From an uncultured Cryomorphaceae bacterium (GTDB taxonomy: Bacteria; Bacteroidota; Bacteroidia; Flavobacteriales; Schleiferiaceae), in the NCBI GenBank assembly GCA_937120475.1, contig CAKZJV010000007.1, positions 698,068 through 762,067 on the forward strand: DNA of 64,000 nucleotides. Reading direction: 5' to 3'. The notes under the pieces are model-generated. The model saw only the letters and a list, made by a program, of their open reading frames with translations. It did no database searches and was not told where the DNA came from. Below, one piece after another: positions 1 through 10,142 of this stretch (positions are counted from its first letter, which is position 1; each line of letters starts with the position of its first letter). The translations under genes were made by a program, and so were the position numbers.

Positions 1-707
1 AGGTTCCGTATAAAGATACTGTAGCGGAAAGCCCATTGCCAGCGAATGCTGTAATCTTCAATACCAGCTTGTTTTAGTATTTCCTCCCAATCAGCCCGGG
101 TAAAACTTTTTCGGATAGAGAGTTTACCATCGTGTTTACTTACGTACGAAAAGTTAAAAATGCGCGAAACTATCTGAAACAAACGGTAGGCCAGCGGACT
201 GCGCTGTAAGTCGTTAATGAGGATGTAACGGCTGCTACCCCTGGCATTCCTTAATATGTGTATAATTTGCTCTTCGCTAAAATGATGCATGAACAAATTG
301 AACAATAAAACATCGGTTTGGTGCTCACTAAACAGTGGAGAAAGTACGTTCACCAGCTGCCATTGAATGGGGTAAGCTTTGGCAAACTCGCGGGCCAGTG
401 CCAAAACGTTCGGATTTCCGTCAAGCCCGGTAAGTTGTACTTCAATATTTTGCGAGCCACTCCAATCACTGAGCTTTCGCAACATATCTCCCCCACCGCA
501 ACCGGCATCTGATATTTTGAGGGGTCCTTCATAAGAGTATTCCTGTAATACGACTTTTAAATTTTTTAGAATGGGAGCATAACCTCCTAAAAAACGGTTG
601 ATTCGCTCCAACTCCCGAAGGTTACGTTTCAGGTCATTACCCTGCAATTCAAAATCATCGAGGATTTCTTTTTCGTAGCTGCGGGTTTTAAAGGAAAGGC
701 TTCCCAT
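1..707 (-). CDS. Class I SAM-dependent methyltransferase (3' end beyond the window)
   Basis: Partial gene: the ATG is at 707 and about 235 codons are visible before the window edge. The protein begins MGSLSFKTRSYEKEILDDF and carries a glycine-rich SAM-binding motif I (DAGCGGG, residues 67-73), followed by GLDGNP, where an acidic residue typically contacts the SAM ribose. That places it in the UbiE/type-11 class I fold; substrate is unknown. The start lies inside the upstream FAD-oxidoreductase gene, whose stop is at 688, so the two overlap by 20 nt and are probably translationally coupled. Methyltransferase plus geranylgeranyl-reductase-like flavoprotein pairs sit beside type III polyketide synthases in some Bacteroidota. 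Whether a synthase follows here cannot be seen. Confidence 0.85.
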   Translation of the reverse strand, partial: MGSLSFKTRSYEKEILDDFELQGNDLKRNLRELERINRFLGGYAPILKNLKVVLQEYSYEGPLKISDAGCGGGDMLRKLSDWSGSQNIEVQLTGLDGNPNVLALAREFAKAYPIQWQLVNVLSPLFSEHQTDVLLFNLFMHHFSEEQIIHILRNARGSSRYILINDLQRSPLAYRLFQIVSRIFNFSYVSKHDGKLSIRKSFTRADWEEILKQAGIEDYSIRWQWAFRYSIFIRN

Positions 708-1809
708 GCGATAAACCTACGGTTTTTTTGAGCAAATAGGGTGAGCGCATAGCTACCTGTAAGGCCAATGAAAATGCTTTGGGCGACTCCATCAACCTTT
801 GTGCATAACGGCCAAAAATCAGCCTTCTATTAAAGGCCCTTTCCCACTGTTTTTGATAAGTACGCTCCATTTCTTCGCGGCTAATGCTACCCTGTAAAAA
901 CCGGGCACCCTCCCGGGCGGCTATAGCCCCCGCTTGAATGGCCATGGCCATCCCATTGCCACATAGGGGGTGGATTAACCCGGCCGCATCACCACACATC
1001 AACAGGTGGTTTTCTACCGTTTTTTTGGATGAAAAATTAACCTGGCTGATCACCAGCGGTTTATTAAAAAGCCGTTGAGAATTTTCCAGTACGGCTTTTA
1101 ACGCGGGGTTCCGACTTAAATGCTGCTCTTCCAGTTTATCAATACTTCCGTATTCGCTAAATAAGTCCTGCTGGAGCAGATAGCAAAAATTTACCTTATC
1201 CCCTTCTACGCATGATACCCCTGCGTAGCCACCTTCAAAATAATGCAATCCCACGGCATCGGCAGGCCATTCCGTTTTAAGGTGCCACTTAATACCCATG
1301 TATGCTGAATGCCGGCTAAAAAAACTACGCTCCATAGTCCGGTCCAGGTTAGAACGTTTGCCAAAAGCACCTAGGAGTAAACTGCATTGCAGAGCTTCAC
1401 CGGAAAGCAACTGAACCGTGAAAAAATCACCATCGAAAGAAAAAGAACTTGCGGTGTCATGGATAAAAACAACGCCATTTAGTTTAGCTTTTTCGTATAG
1501 AAAATGATCCAGGGTATAACGGCTAATCCCGAAACCACCAATCTGCATCTGGCATCGGGCGGCTTTTCCCTGTTCATTGCTCAAGATAAAATTATCGATT
1601 TCCTTGATGTCATGTTCCGCGGGAAAAAGTTTGTTTTTTACCAGGTAATCCTTTACCTCATTGGAAATATATTCTCCACAAACCCGATGAAAGGGATAAG
1701 TTCTTTTTTCAATTACAATAGTGGGTATGTGCATTTGAGCCAATGAGATACTAGCGATTAATCCTGCTAATCCTCCTCCTATTACAATGGCATTTTTTTG
1801 TTTTTTCAA
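688..1809 (-). CDS. FAD-dependent oxidoreductase, geranylgeranyl-reductase-like
   Basis: A 373-residue flavoprotein. The N-terminal dinucleotide-binding motif GGGLAGLIAS (residues 11-20) binds the FAD ADP moiety, and the second FAD signature CGDAAGLIHPLCGNG lies near residue 270. This is the arrangement of the p-hydroxybenzoate hydroxylase / geranylgeranyl reductase superfamily, which reduces or hydroxylates lipid or polyketide substrates. The start must be TTG at 1809: an in-frame TAA lies just two codons upstream (1813-1815) and there is no in-frame ATG nearby. It overlaps the methyltransferase by 20 nt, so the products probably act in one pathway. The substrate cannot be told from sequence. 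Confidence 0.85.
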   Translation of the reverse strand: MKKQKNAIVIGGGLAGLIASISLAQMHIPTIVIEKRTYPFHRVCGEYISNEVKDYLVKNKLFPAEHDIKEIDNFILSNEQGKAARCQMQIGGFGISRYTLDHFLYEKAKLNGVVFIHDTASSFSFDGDFFTVQLLSGEALQCSLLLGAFGKRSNLDRTMERSFFSRHSAYMGIKWHLKTEWPADAVGLHYFEGGYAGVSCVEGDKVNFCYLLQQDLFSEYGSIDKLEEQHLSRNPALKAVLENSQRLFNKPLVISQVNFSSKKTVENHLLMCGDAAGLIHPLCGNGMAMAIQAGAIAAREGARFLQGSISREEMERTYQKQWERAFNRRLIFGRYAQRLMESPKAFSLALQVAMRSPYLLKKTVGLSHGKPFL

Positions 1810-2529
1810 CGCTTACTAGGGAGTTATTTTTTGATTACCAACACTTTAGGTTATAATATTAAATAATAAGTATTTTCGTACATATAATTCAGTAAAACCA
1901 GCTGTGAATAATTTAAGTTTAAGCGTGTTCATGTGGTCCGTTTTAAGTTTATTTCGGGCCTTTATCATTACTGTAGGCCCGCTTATAATACGGAAGATAC
2001 TCAATTTAAATACGGCCTATTTTAAATACACGGGTCTTTATTCAATAGCGGGCAATTATAAATCAAAGCCTTCAATATGCAACGATCAGGTGGAACTACA
2101 AAAGTTCTGTCCTGTACATTTTTGGGCAGGCCACAACGTACTACCTGCAGAACATACGTTGGTAAATAGTTTTACCAATGATATAAATCTTCCACAATGC
2201 AAGGATTCAGTGAAAAACCAAACTTGTCTTGTTGACGATAATAATTTTAAAGAAAGCCGGATTCTAGTATCCGGTTTTCTTTTTCCAAACTTTTCCTGAA
2301 TTCTTTGCGCGGCTTTTTATCCGCTCTTTGAACCAGGAATTAGGTTGAAGTCATGTAAACAACTCTTACTCTACAGTGCCTGAAACACACTGTCTATTTT
2401 ATCCTTGTTGGATAGAATTACGAACCTTGACCCTATATAAGTATTGACGGAATCTACTTTTCCGGCTTTATTCATATAACGGGCTATCCATTTTAACAAT
2501 TCACTTTATTATTTTTTTAATCAATTATC
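1810..2529. other. 720-nt AT-rich intergenic region without a convincing gene
   Basis: No confident gene. A 131-codon open frame (1904-2299, GTG start) has no recognisable domain and is probably chance. A 42-codon minus-strand frame at 2371-2499 (TTG start, ends near SNKDKIDSVFQAL) has protein-like composition but no identifiable family; it could be a small gene or a remnant. A terminator-like hairpin sits at 2254-2284 and a weak -7-like box TATCCTTG at 2400-2407. The region carries the promoter(s) for the minus-strand oxidoreductase and the plus-strand cysteine-rich pair. Confidence 0.5.
2254..2284 (+). terminator. Orphan intrinsic-terminator-like hairpin
   Basis: An 8-bp stem (AGCCGGAT / ATCCGGTT, one G-U pair) with a 6-nt loop is followed by a T-rich run on the plus strand. 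No confident plus-strand gene lies upstream of it in the intergenic region, so it may end a small RNA or a short unrecognised transcript. Confidence 0.6.
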
Positions 2530-2955
2530 ATGAACCATTTTAAGAAAACTCTTTTGACTTTTGTGTTGATGCTAGGCGCAATTGCCGCTTTTGCACAACC
2601 AGCTCCTCTGAACGTGAACAACAATACACCTTGTACCTACCTGGTAACAGCCGTGGCGGTTGATCAAAGTTGCCAGGACCCTTGCGTTACCAAAACCATT
2701 TGTGTAGGTCCGTTCTCCAGCGTACAATTACCCCCCTGTGGTGGTGCTGATATCTTTTGGTGTAACCTGCAGGTCACCCCTGCGGATGACGATTGTCAGC
2801 CCTGCCCCAACCCACCATTTTCAACGGTAAATGTTTCGGCTCCTAACGACCCTTGTGCTCCATTCCCGCAAACGGACACTGGAAACCATTGCAACGGCAA
2901 GTGCGATCAGTTTACCGTAGATTATCACAGTCCGTTTGACGCGGATATCCATTAA
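2530..2955 (+). CDS. Secreted cysteine-rich protein, copy 1 of a tandem pair
   Basis: A 141-residue protein with a clear signal peptide (MNHFKKTLLT, hydrophobic core, then AFAQ at about residue 23). The mature part has 11 cysteines, including CxxxC, PPC, WC, CxxC and DPC motifs, and the invariant block FSTVNVSAPNDPCAPFPQ. Spacing of all 11 cysteines matches the neighbouring gene at 3058, so this is a recent tandem duplication under disulfide-fold constraint. There is no lipobox, T9SS tail or catalytic motif; a periplasmic or secreted disulfide-rich protein is the best description. I do not recognise the family. The mRNA is followed by a strong hairpin at 2962-2992. Confidence 0.85.
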   Translation: MNHFKKTLLTFVLMLGAIAAFAQPAPLNVNNNTPCTYLVTAVAVDQSCQDPCVTKTICVGPFSSVQLPPCGGADIFWCNLQVTPADDDCQPCPNPPFSTVNVSAPNDPCAPFPQTDTGNHCNGKCDQFTVDYHSPFDADIH

Positions 2956-2961
2956 AATATA

Positions 2962-2992
2962 AGGAACCTGCCGCTTAAACCCGGCAGGTTCC
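2962..2992 (+). terminator. Strong hairpin between the tandem cysteine-rich genes
   Basis: AGGAACCTGCCG pairs with CGGCAGGTTCC around a short loop, 6 nt after the stop of the first gene. It is not followed by a T-tract, so it may act as an mRNA 3'-end stabiliser or attenuator rather than a full intrinsic terminator, giving different expression of the two copies. Confidence 0.55.
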
Positions 2993-3057
2993 CCTTAATG
3001 ATATGAATCGGCAAAGTGCCTATTCTGTTTTTTGTTTAATTTTTTATACCAATTATC

Positions 3058-3480
3058 ATGAACCATTTCAAAAAAACCCTGCTTACCCTGGCCCTGGCGC
3101 TAGGTAGCGTAGCCGCTTTTGCACAAGCTGCTCCAGTTCAAATTACCAACAACACCGGTTGCTGGTACATCGTACAAGCCGTGGCGGTTGAGCCCGGTTG
3201 TGTAAACCCTTGTACGGTAGGGCCCGTTTGCGTACCTCCGGGTGCTGTTGTGAGCCTGCCCCCATGCAATCCAGCCGCATTTTGGTGCAACGTTCAGGTA
3301 ACTCCGGCAGATCCTAACTGCATTGCCTGTCCCGCTCCCTTTTCTACGGTGAATGTATCTGCGCCCAATGATCCCTGCGCACCTTTTCCACAGCATGCTG
3401 CTGGAAAACATTGTGATCCGGGATGTGGCTCCTTCAACGTTCATTACGTTACGGCCAATGATGTGCAAATCAACCCCTGA
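3058..3480 (+). CDS. Secreted cysteine-rich protein, copy 2 of a tandem pair
   Basis: A 140-residue paralogue of the gene at 2530. The signal peptide starts with the same ten residues (MNHFKKTLLT) and again ends in AFAQ. The mature protein keeps all 11 cysteines and the block FSTVNVSAPNDPCAPFPQ; the stretches between cysteines have diverged. The bases around the start (ATTATCATGAACCATTT) are also identical, so the duplication included the translation initiation region. A good intrinsic terminator follows at 3504-3528. Function is unknown; conservation of cysteine spacing and export signal suggests a folded envelope or extracellular protein. Confidence 0.85.
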   Translation: MNHFKKTLLTLALALGSVAAFAQAAPVQITNNTGCWYIVQAVAVEPGCVNPCTVGPVCVPPGAVVSLPPCNPAAFWCNVQVTPADPNCIACPAPFSTVNVSAPNDPCAPFPQHAAGKHCDPGCGSFNVHYVTANDVQINP

Positions 3481-3503
3481 TAAGGACAAACTCTCTTTGA
3501 AGA

Positions 3504-3528
3504 AGCCCCGCGTTTGGCGGGGCTTTTT
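3504..3528 (+). terminator. Intrinsic terminator after the cysteine-rich pair
   Basis: AGCCCCGC / GCGGGGCT, an 8-bp GC-rich stem with a 5-nt loop, followed by TTTTT. It lies 24 nt after the stop of the second cysteine-rich gene and is a textbook intrinsic terminator. Confidence 0.9.
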
Positions 3529-3558
3529 ATTTGGTCTCTACTATACATTAATGGATAA

Positions 3559-5753
<2,195 letters not shown>

Positions 5754-5816
5754 ACCTAAGCCAACTAAGTACATCGGCCATTGTTTACATTAACGGCTAT
5801 AACTTACTTTGGCAAA

Positions 5817-6272
5817 ATGGTTTTGAAGAAAAAAGAGGTGGTAGAGGCACTTTTTAAAGAGCTGGAGACCAAGGAAAAGCAATTGCACAGCGAATGGAAA
5901 GATTTGCAAAATGCCCTGGGTTCTGAAACCAAAAGCACGGCAGGTGATAAGCACGAAACCGGAAGGGCCATGACCCATCTTGAGCTGGAAAGGGTGGGCA
6001 AAAATCTCCATCAATTACGGGAGCAAAAAGAACATCTTCAAAAAACGGATTTCAACAAGGTAGACGGCCATACAATCAGCAACGGTTGCCTGATTCGCAC
6101 CGACCGTGGTTATTACCTGCTGGCCATTTCCTTTGGCCCGCTTCAGCTGAAAGGAGAAACCTGCTTTGTGCTGTCGCCCTTATCACCAGTAGGGCGTATG
6201 CTGCCCGGCTCATCCCGGGGTGAGGTAATCACCTATCGCGATCTTCAATTTAAAATCCTGAATTTTGAATAG
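5817..6272 (+). CDS. GreA/GreB-like small protein B
   Basis: 151 residues from ATG 5817. It contains the motif ETKSTAGDKHETGRAM in the helical N-terminal half, which I associate with a Bacteroidota family often mislabelled 3-oxoacyl-ACP synthase, and a C-terminal GreA-like stretch LSPLSPVGRMLPGSSRGEV. The fold suggests binding in the RNA polymerase secondary channel; whether it stimulates transcript cleavage is unknown. A -7-like box TTACTTTG (5804-5811) ends 5 nt before the ATG, so the mRNA is probably leaderless. The pairing with gene 5289-5753 in divergent orientation suggests related or opposing roles. Confidence 0.7.
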   Translation: MVLKKKEVVEALFKELETKEKQLHSEWKDLQNALGSETKSTAGDKHETGRAMTHLELERVGKNLHQLREQKEHLQKTDFNKVDGHTISNGCLIRTDRGYYLLAISFGPLQLKGETCFVLSPLSPVGRMLPGSSRGEVITYRDLQFKILNFE

Positions 6273-6346
6273 AATGCATATCTTTTTCAGGTTTTCACGT
6301 TTAAATCATTAATTGTATAATATTGTGACTTTTACAGAACAGGTCT

Positions 6347-9300
6347 ATGTTCAAATCCTATAAAGTCCTTTTAGTTTTAATTAGCCTTAACCTGGTTTTT
6401 AATCTTTACGGACAAGACAACAAGAAATACCAGGGTCTTCTTTGGAAGATCAGCGGTAACGGGCTTAACGAACCCTCCTACCTTTACGGTACTATGCACG
6501 TTAGCGACCGGGTGGCTTTTCACCTGAGCGAAACTTTTTTTGAAGCACTGGAAGGTGCGGAGGTTATAGCCCTGGAAACCAATCCTGAATTTTGGGTTGA
6601 AAATATTACCAGGTCGCCCCTTTTTAAGGATTACTTCGACCTGTCCATACGTTCCAACCGGGACGCTTTTCCACTTTACACCTCTTTTATACCCTACGAG
6701 CCGAAGCAAAACGAACTGGAGTACTATCTGTCACGCGACCAGGATATGCTCAACAATATGCTCTGGCGCTTTAGCCCCAACGGTCAGGATTTTGAAGAAG
6801 GAACTTTTCTCGATCTCTTTATTTACCAGATGGGTAAAAAAACCGGAAAGGAAATTGTAGCACTGGAGGATTTTGAAGACTCCTTCCGCTCGGTCATACT
6901 CTCCAACCGTTACGATAAGAACGCCAAATCTATATCAGAGCGGCAGGCCATGAGCTTACTGGGTGATTTTAAAAGTTGGGAGGAGCTACAGGAAGATGCC
7001 TACCGCAGGGGTGACCTCGACCTGCTTGACACCCTCATCTCCAGTTTATACCCGGGCAAGTATTATCGCGAAAATATGCTGGACCAGCGCAATGTGATCA
7101 TGGCCGAGGGCATGGATTCGCTGATGCAAACCAAAAGATTGTTCACCGGTGTTGGCGCAGCTCACTTGGCCGGTGATAACGGGGTAATTAACCTTTTACG
7201 GCAGAAGGGTTATACCGTAACTGCGGAAAAACGTGATATTACCCGCCAAAGTATTGATGAGAAAGAGGAGATCGATACACTGATCTATCGTCATGAAATA
7301 CAGGATTTCCGCTCCGCAGACGGCTTTGTGGAAACCAAGGTGCCGGGTACAATGAGCAAATTAGTGTCAGGCCGTTACCATGAGTACCTTTTTGCCGATA
7401 TGGCCAACGGAGCTTACTATTCGCTCCGCAGAATCTATACCTCCGCCCCATTTTACGGTAAAACCGAAAATTCCTATTCCGCCAAAATGGATAGCCTCTT
7501 CTTTGAGAATATCCCCGGTAAAATTCTTTCCAATGAAGCCATTTCCATAAATGGTTACCCGGGGCGCGACATTCGTAACCTTACCCGCCAGGGCGATTAC
7601 CAGCGTTATCATATCCTTTTTACACCGTTGGAAATACTGATTTTTAAAGCCGGTGGCCTAAAGCGATTTGTAGAATCGGAGCAGGCACAAATCTTTTTTA
7701 ACCATATAAAGCTAGCGGTACCACCTAACGGGGCTCCCCTCTATTCACCGCTTCACGGTGGCTTTGAACTGTCTTTACCGCGCTTACACCGCCACGAAAG
7801 TTACCAGGGCGTATATTTCAGCCCTTACGCCACCTTTTGGGCCGAAGCCCTGGATGAGGAGGGTGATCACTATGCGGTGGCCCATCGTCAATACCACGAT
7901 GTAAACTACATTGAAGAAGATGCGTTTGAACTCCTCTTTATGGCGGAAAACCTGGAAAATGAGGATGATTTCATTTTAGATACCAACTACTTGATTCAGC
8001 ACCCCGATCACCCGGCCTCGGCCTTCCGCTTTCATTCCAAACAAGGCCAGCAGTACTACGGACAAATCCATATAAAAGGACCTCATTACATTGCCCTGTT
8101 TACCAGTGAAGACGATGATATAGCCCGCCAAAATTTCTTTAGCTCCTTTTCATTTAAACCGTTTCAGTATGCCGATGCATTTATTTGGCAAAAAGACACC
8201 AGCATGCACTACGAGATGGAAAGTTGTGCCTCGCTGAACAACTATAAGAGCTTTATTGAAAAAGTAGCTGATCGGGGAGATTACCAACAGCGGGAGTATC
8301 ATGAAAAAAGCACCTATCGCCTGCTCACCTATCCTCCTACCGGAGAGCAATTGGAGATTCATCTTTTGCGCCTGCACCGCTTTAAATCCTTCGACTCCTC
8401 CCAGGATTTATGGGACTATGTACAGGAATGGAATGAGCACAACAGGCTCATCGTGGTTAAAGACACCCTTTTATTTCGCAAACAGGATACTACGTATTAC
8501 TCCGAGGGCCGCGAGTTTTGGTATAGCGATACCGGTAGTGTTCGGGTAATCCGACAAAAATGTATCCTCGAAAACGAAAGGGTGTATTGCCTGAGCGCGG
8601 TTACCGACCGTTCCGGGTATTGGTCTGCTTTTGTGCAAAAAGCCTTTAACAGCTTCAAAACGGCCAGCGATACCGTTTTCGGAAAATCCGTATTGCAATC
8701 CCGTTCCCCTTTGTTTTTCCGAAATCTTTACAGCCGTGATAGCGCCAATGTGGAAGAAGCGGCAGCTTCCATCCGGGAAATCGACTTTAACAGTGATGAT
8801 GCTGTGGCTATACGCAAGGTGGTAAATGAATACACCCACCCTCAGTTTAAAAGTTACCACCGCCAAAACCTGATAAAAAAGCTGGCGAACTGTGGCGGTG
8901 CCGAAAACATTGATTATCTGGCCGGGCTTTACCAGCAATACGCGGACTCCGCCTATTACCAGATTGCCATTTTGGAGACGCTCATTGATTTTAAAACCCA
9001 CGAAGCCCTGAAAGCCTTCAAGAAACTCCTGCTGGATGAACCTCCTTTCAGCTCCAATACCTGGAATACCAACGGTATGATCCGTGGCTTATATGATTCC
9101 CTGGATCTGGCAGCTAAACTTTACCCTGAACTTTTGGAGCTTACCGACTTTGAGGACTACCGCAACAGTATTTACGATGTGCTGGCGCGACTGGTTAAAA
9201 AGGGAAAGATCAAAGGGCGTAATTATCGCGATAACTATTCTATTATTTGCAGGCGCGCCAAAGTAGAATTGAAAAAAGAACGCTCCTCACGCAACAATAA

Positions 9301-9901
9301 TCACCGTGGAGGTAATGCCAGGCTACTTTGTTACAACACCTTATTATTACCATTTTCAAATAAGCAGGATGTAAAAGAGCATTTTAAGGAAGTTTTGCAA
9401 TTAACCGATAAAGAAGTGCTTTTTGAGCAGGTAAAACTGTTGCAACCCGTAATTAATACTCCCGATACCATTTGGAATTACCTGGCCCGGGATATTCGCA
9501 TCCTGCACCAGGTTTATGACTTATTGGATTCGCTGGGCCAACCGGAATTGTTAGAACCAAAGTTCAGAACGTCCACCGAAATTGCCCGCTCGCTGGTGCA
9601 AAACAGTTCCTACTATGATTACGATACCATAGCCTTTATACGTTCCGAAAAGGTGGAACATAAAGGGGAGCTTTGCACCGCTCACTTTTTCCGGGTAAAA
9701 ACCGAAAAGGACGAGGATTTATGGACGCTGGCTTATGTAGTAATGGAAAACGGTCATCGTTCAAAAGTCAGGTTAGCCGGTGAAGGGGAAGCTTTTGATC
9801 CGGATCGTGACGACCTGGATGAAATACTAAAAGATACGCGGCAACTGATTAAAGTGGATGATCGTAAACGTTACGTGGAAGAAAATGGGAACCGTTGGTG
9901 A
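6347..9901 (+). CDS. Exported TraB/GumN-family protein with a very long C-terminal extension
   Basis: 1184 residues with a signal peptide (cleavage near LYGQ, residue 23). Residues about 28-290 match the TraB/GumN (Tiki-like) fold: GLLWKISG, SYLYGTMH (GTMH at 48-51), EVIALETNPEF and GVGAAHLAGDNGVINLL near residue 270. GTMH, the glutamate and GAAH are the conserved positions of the proposed metalloprotease site. The family is usually about 280-300 residues; here another ~890 follow, a beta-rich middle and an alpha-helical, HEAT-like C-terminal third. No T9SS tail is visible. A TAATATTG box (6318-6325) lies 21 nt upstream. Periplasmic or envelope-located; activity unproven. Confidence 0.75.
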   Translation: MFKSYKVLLVLISLNLVFNLYGQDNKKYQGLLWKISGNGLNEPSYLYGTMHVSDRVAFHLSETFFEALEGAEVIALETNPEFWVENITRSPLFKDYFDLSIRSNRDAFPLYTSFIPYEPKQNELEYYLSRDQDMLNNMLWRFSPNGQDFEEGTFLDLFIYQMGKKTGKEIVALEDFEDSFRSVILSNRYDKNAKSISERQAMSLLGDFKSWEELQEDAYRRGDLDLLDTLISSLYPGKYYRENMLDQRNVIMAEGMDSLMQTKRLFTGVGAAHLAGDNGVINLLRQKGYTVTAEKRDITRQSIDEKEEIDTLIYRHEIQDFRSADGFVETKVPGTMSKLVSGRYHEYLFADMANGAYYSLRRIYTSAPFYGKTENSYSAKMDSLFFENIPGKILSNEAISINGYPGRDIRNLTRQGDYQRYHILFTPLEILIFKAGGLKRFVESEQAQIFFNHIKLAVPPNGAPLYSPLHGGFELSLPRLHRHESYQGVYFSPYATFWAEALDEEGDHYAVAHRQYHDVNYIEEDAFELLFMAENLENEDDFILDTNYLIQHPDHPASAFRFHSKQGQQYYGQIHIKGPHYIALFTSEDDDIARQNFFSSFSFKPFQYADAFIWQKDTSMHYEMESCASLNNYKSFIEKVADRGDYQQREYHEKSTYRLLTYPPTGEQLEIHLLRLHRFKSFDSSQDLWDYVQEWNEHNRLIVVKDTLLFRKQDTTYYSEGREFWYSDTGSVRVIRQKCILENERVYCLSAVTDRSGYWSAFVQKAFNSFKTASDTVFGKSVLQSRSPLFFRNLYSRDSANVEEAAASIREIDFNSDDAVAIRKVVNEYTHPQFKSYHRQNLIKKLANCGGAENIDYLAGLYQQYADSAYYQIAILETLIDFKTHEALKAFKKLLLDEPPFSSNTWNTNGMIRGLYDSLDLAAKLYPELLELTDFEDYRNSIYDVLARLVKKGKIKGRNYRDNYSIICRRAKVELKKERSSRNNNHRGGNARLLCYNTLLLPFSNKQDVKEHFKEVLQLTDKEVLFEQVKLLQPVINTPDTIWNYLARDIRILHQVYDLLDSLGQPELLEPKFRTSTEIARSLVQNSSYYDYDTIAFIRSEKVEHKGELCTAHFFRVKTEKDEDLWTLAYVVMENGHRSKVRLAGEGEAFDPDRDDLDEILKDTRQLIKVDDRKRYVEENGNRW

Positions 9902-9907
9902 TAAATA

Positions 9908-10057
9908 CTATTTCAGTATATCGCTCACGTTGGAGTCCCCTTGAAAAAGCGCACGTTGGCTTTCATTAAAGTTAATTACTGCAAAAAACTGTGAAGAGGT
10001 AAAATTCTGTATGCCGTATTCTTTTCTCTTGCTTTTCAGGGTATATTTCTTCTTCAT
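9908..10057 (-). CDS. Small basic protein downstream of the DEAD-box helicase
   Basis: A 49-residue frame from ATG 10057 to TAG 9908, beginning MKKKYTLKSKRKEYGIQNFTSSQFF. It is lysine/arginine-rich in the first 15 residues, then phenylalanine-rich. It lies 85 nt downstream of the helicase on the same strand and fills most of the gap before the TraB-like gene. I recognise no family. Composition and placement fit a small nucleic-acid-binding protein, but chance is not excluded. Confidence 0.4.
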   Translation of the reverse strand: MKKKYTLKSKRKEYGIQNFTSSQFFAVINFNESQRALFQGDSNVSDILK

Positions 10058-10142
10058 GGCTCATCACATTAGATACCATTATTAAGTCCGTACCGCCCCT
10101 GAATGTTTAGTGCTGCCAGAAATTTTTTAGCGGGCTATTCTC

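Noticed and set aside
1904-2299. 131-codon open frame with GTG start in the gap before the cysteine-rich pair
   Set aside because: No domain, unusual composition, ends inside the terminator hairpin; probably chance.
3100-3489. 129-codon minus-strand frame opposite the second cysteine-rich gene
   Set aside because: Mirror of a real gene with a signal peptide; no promoter or domain.
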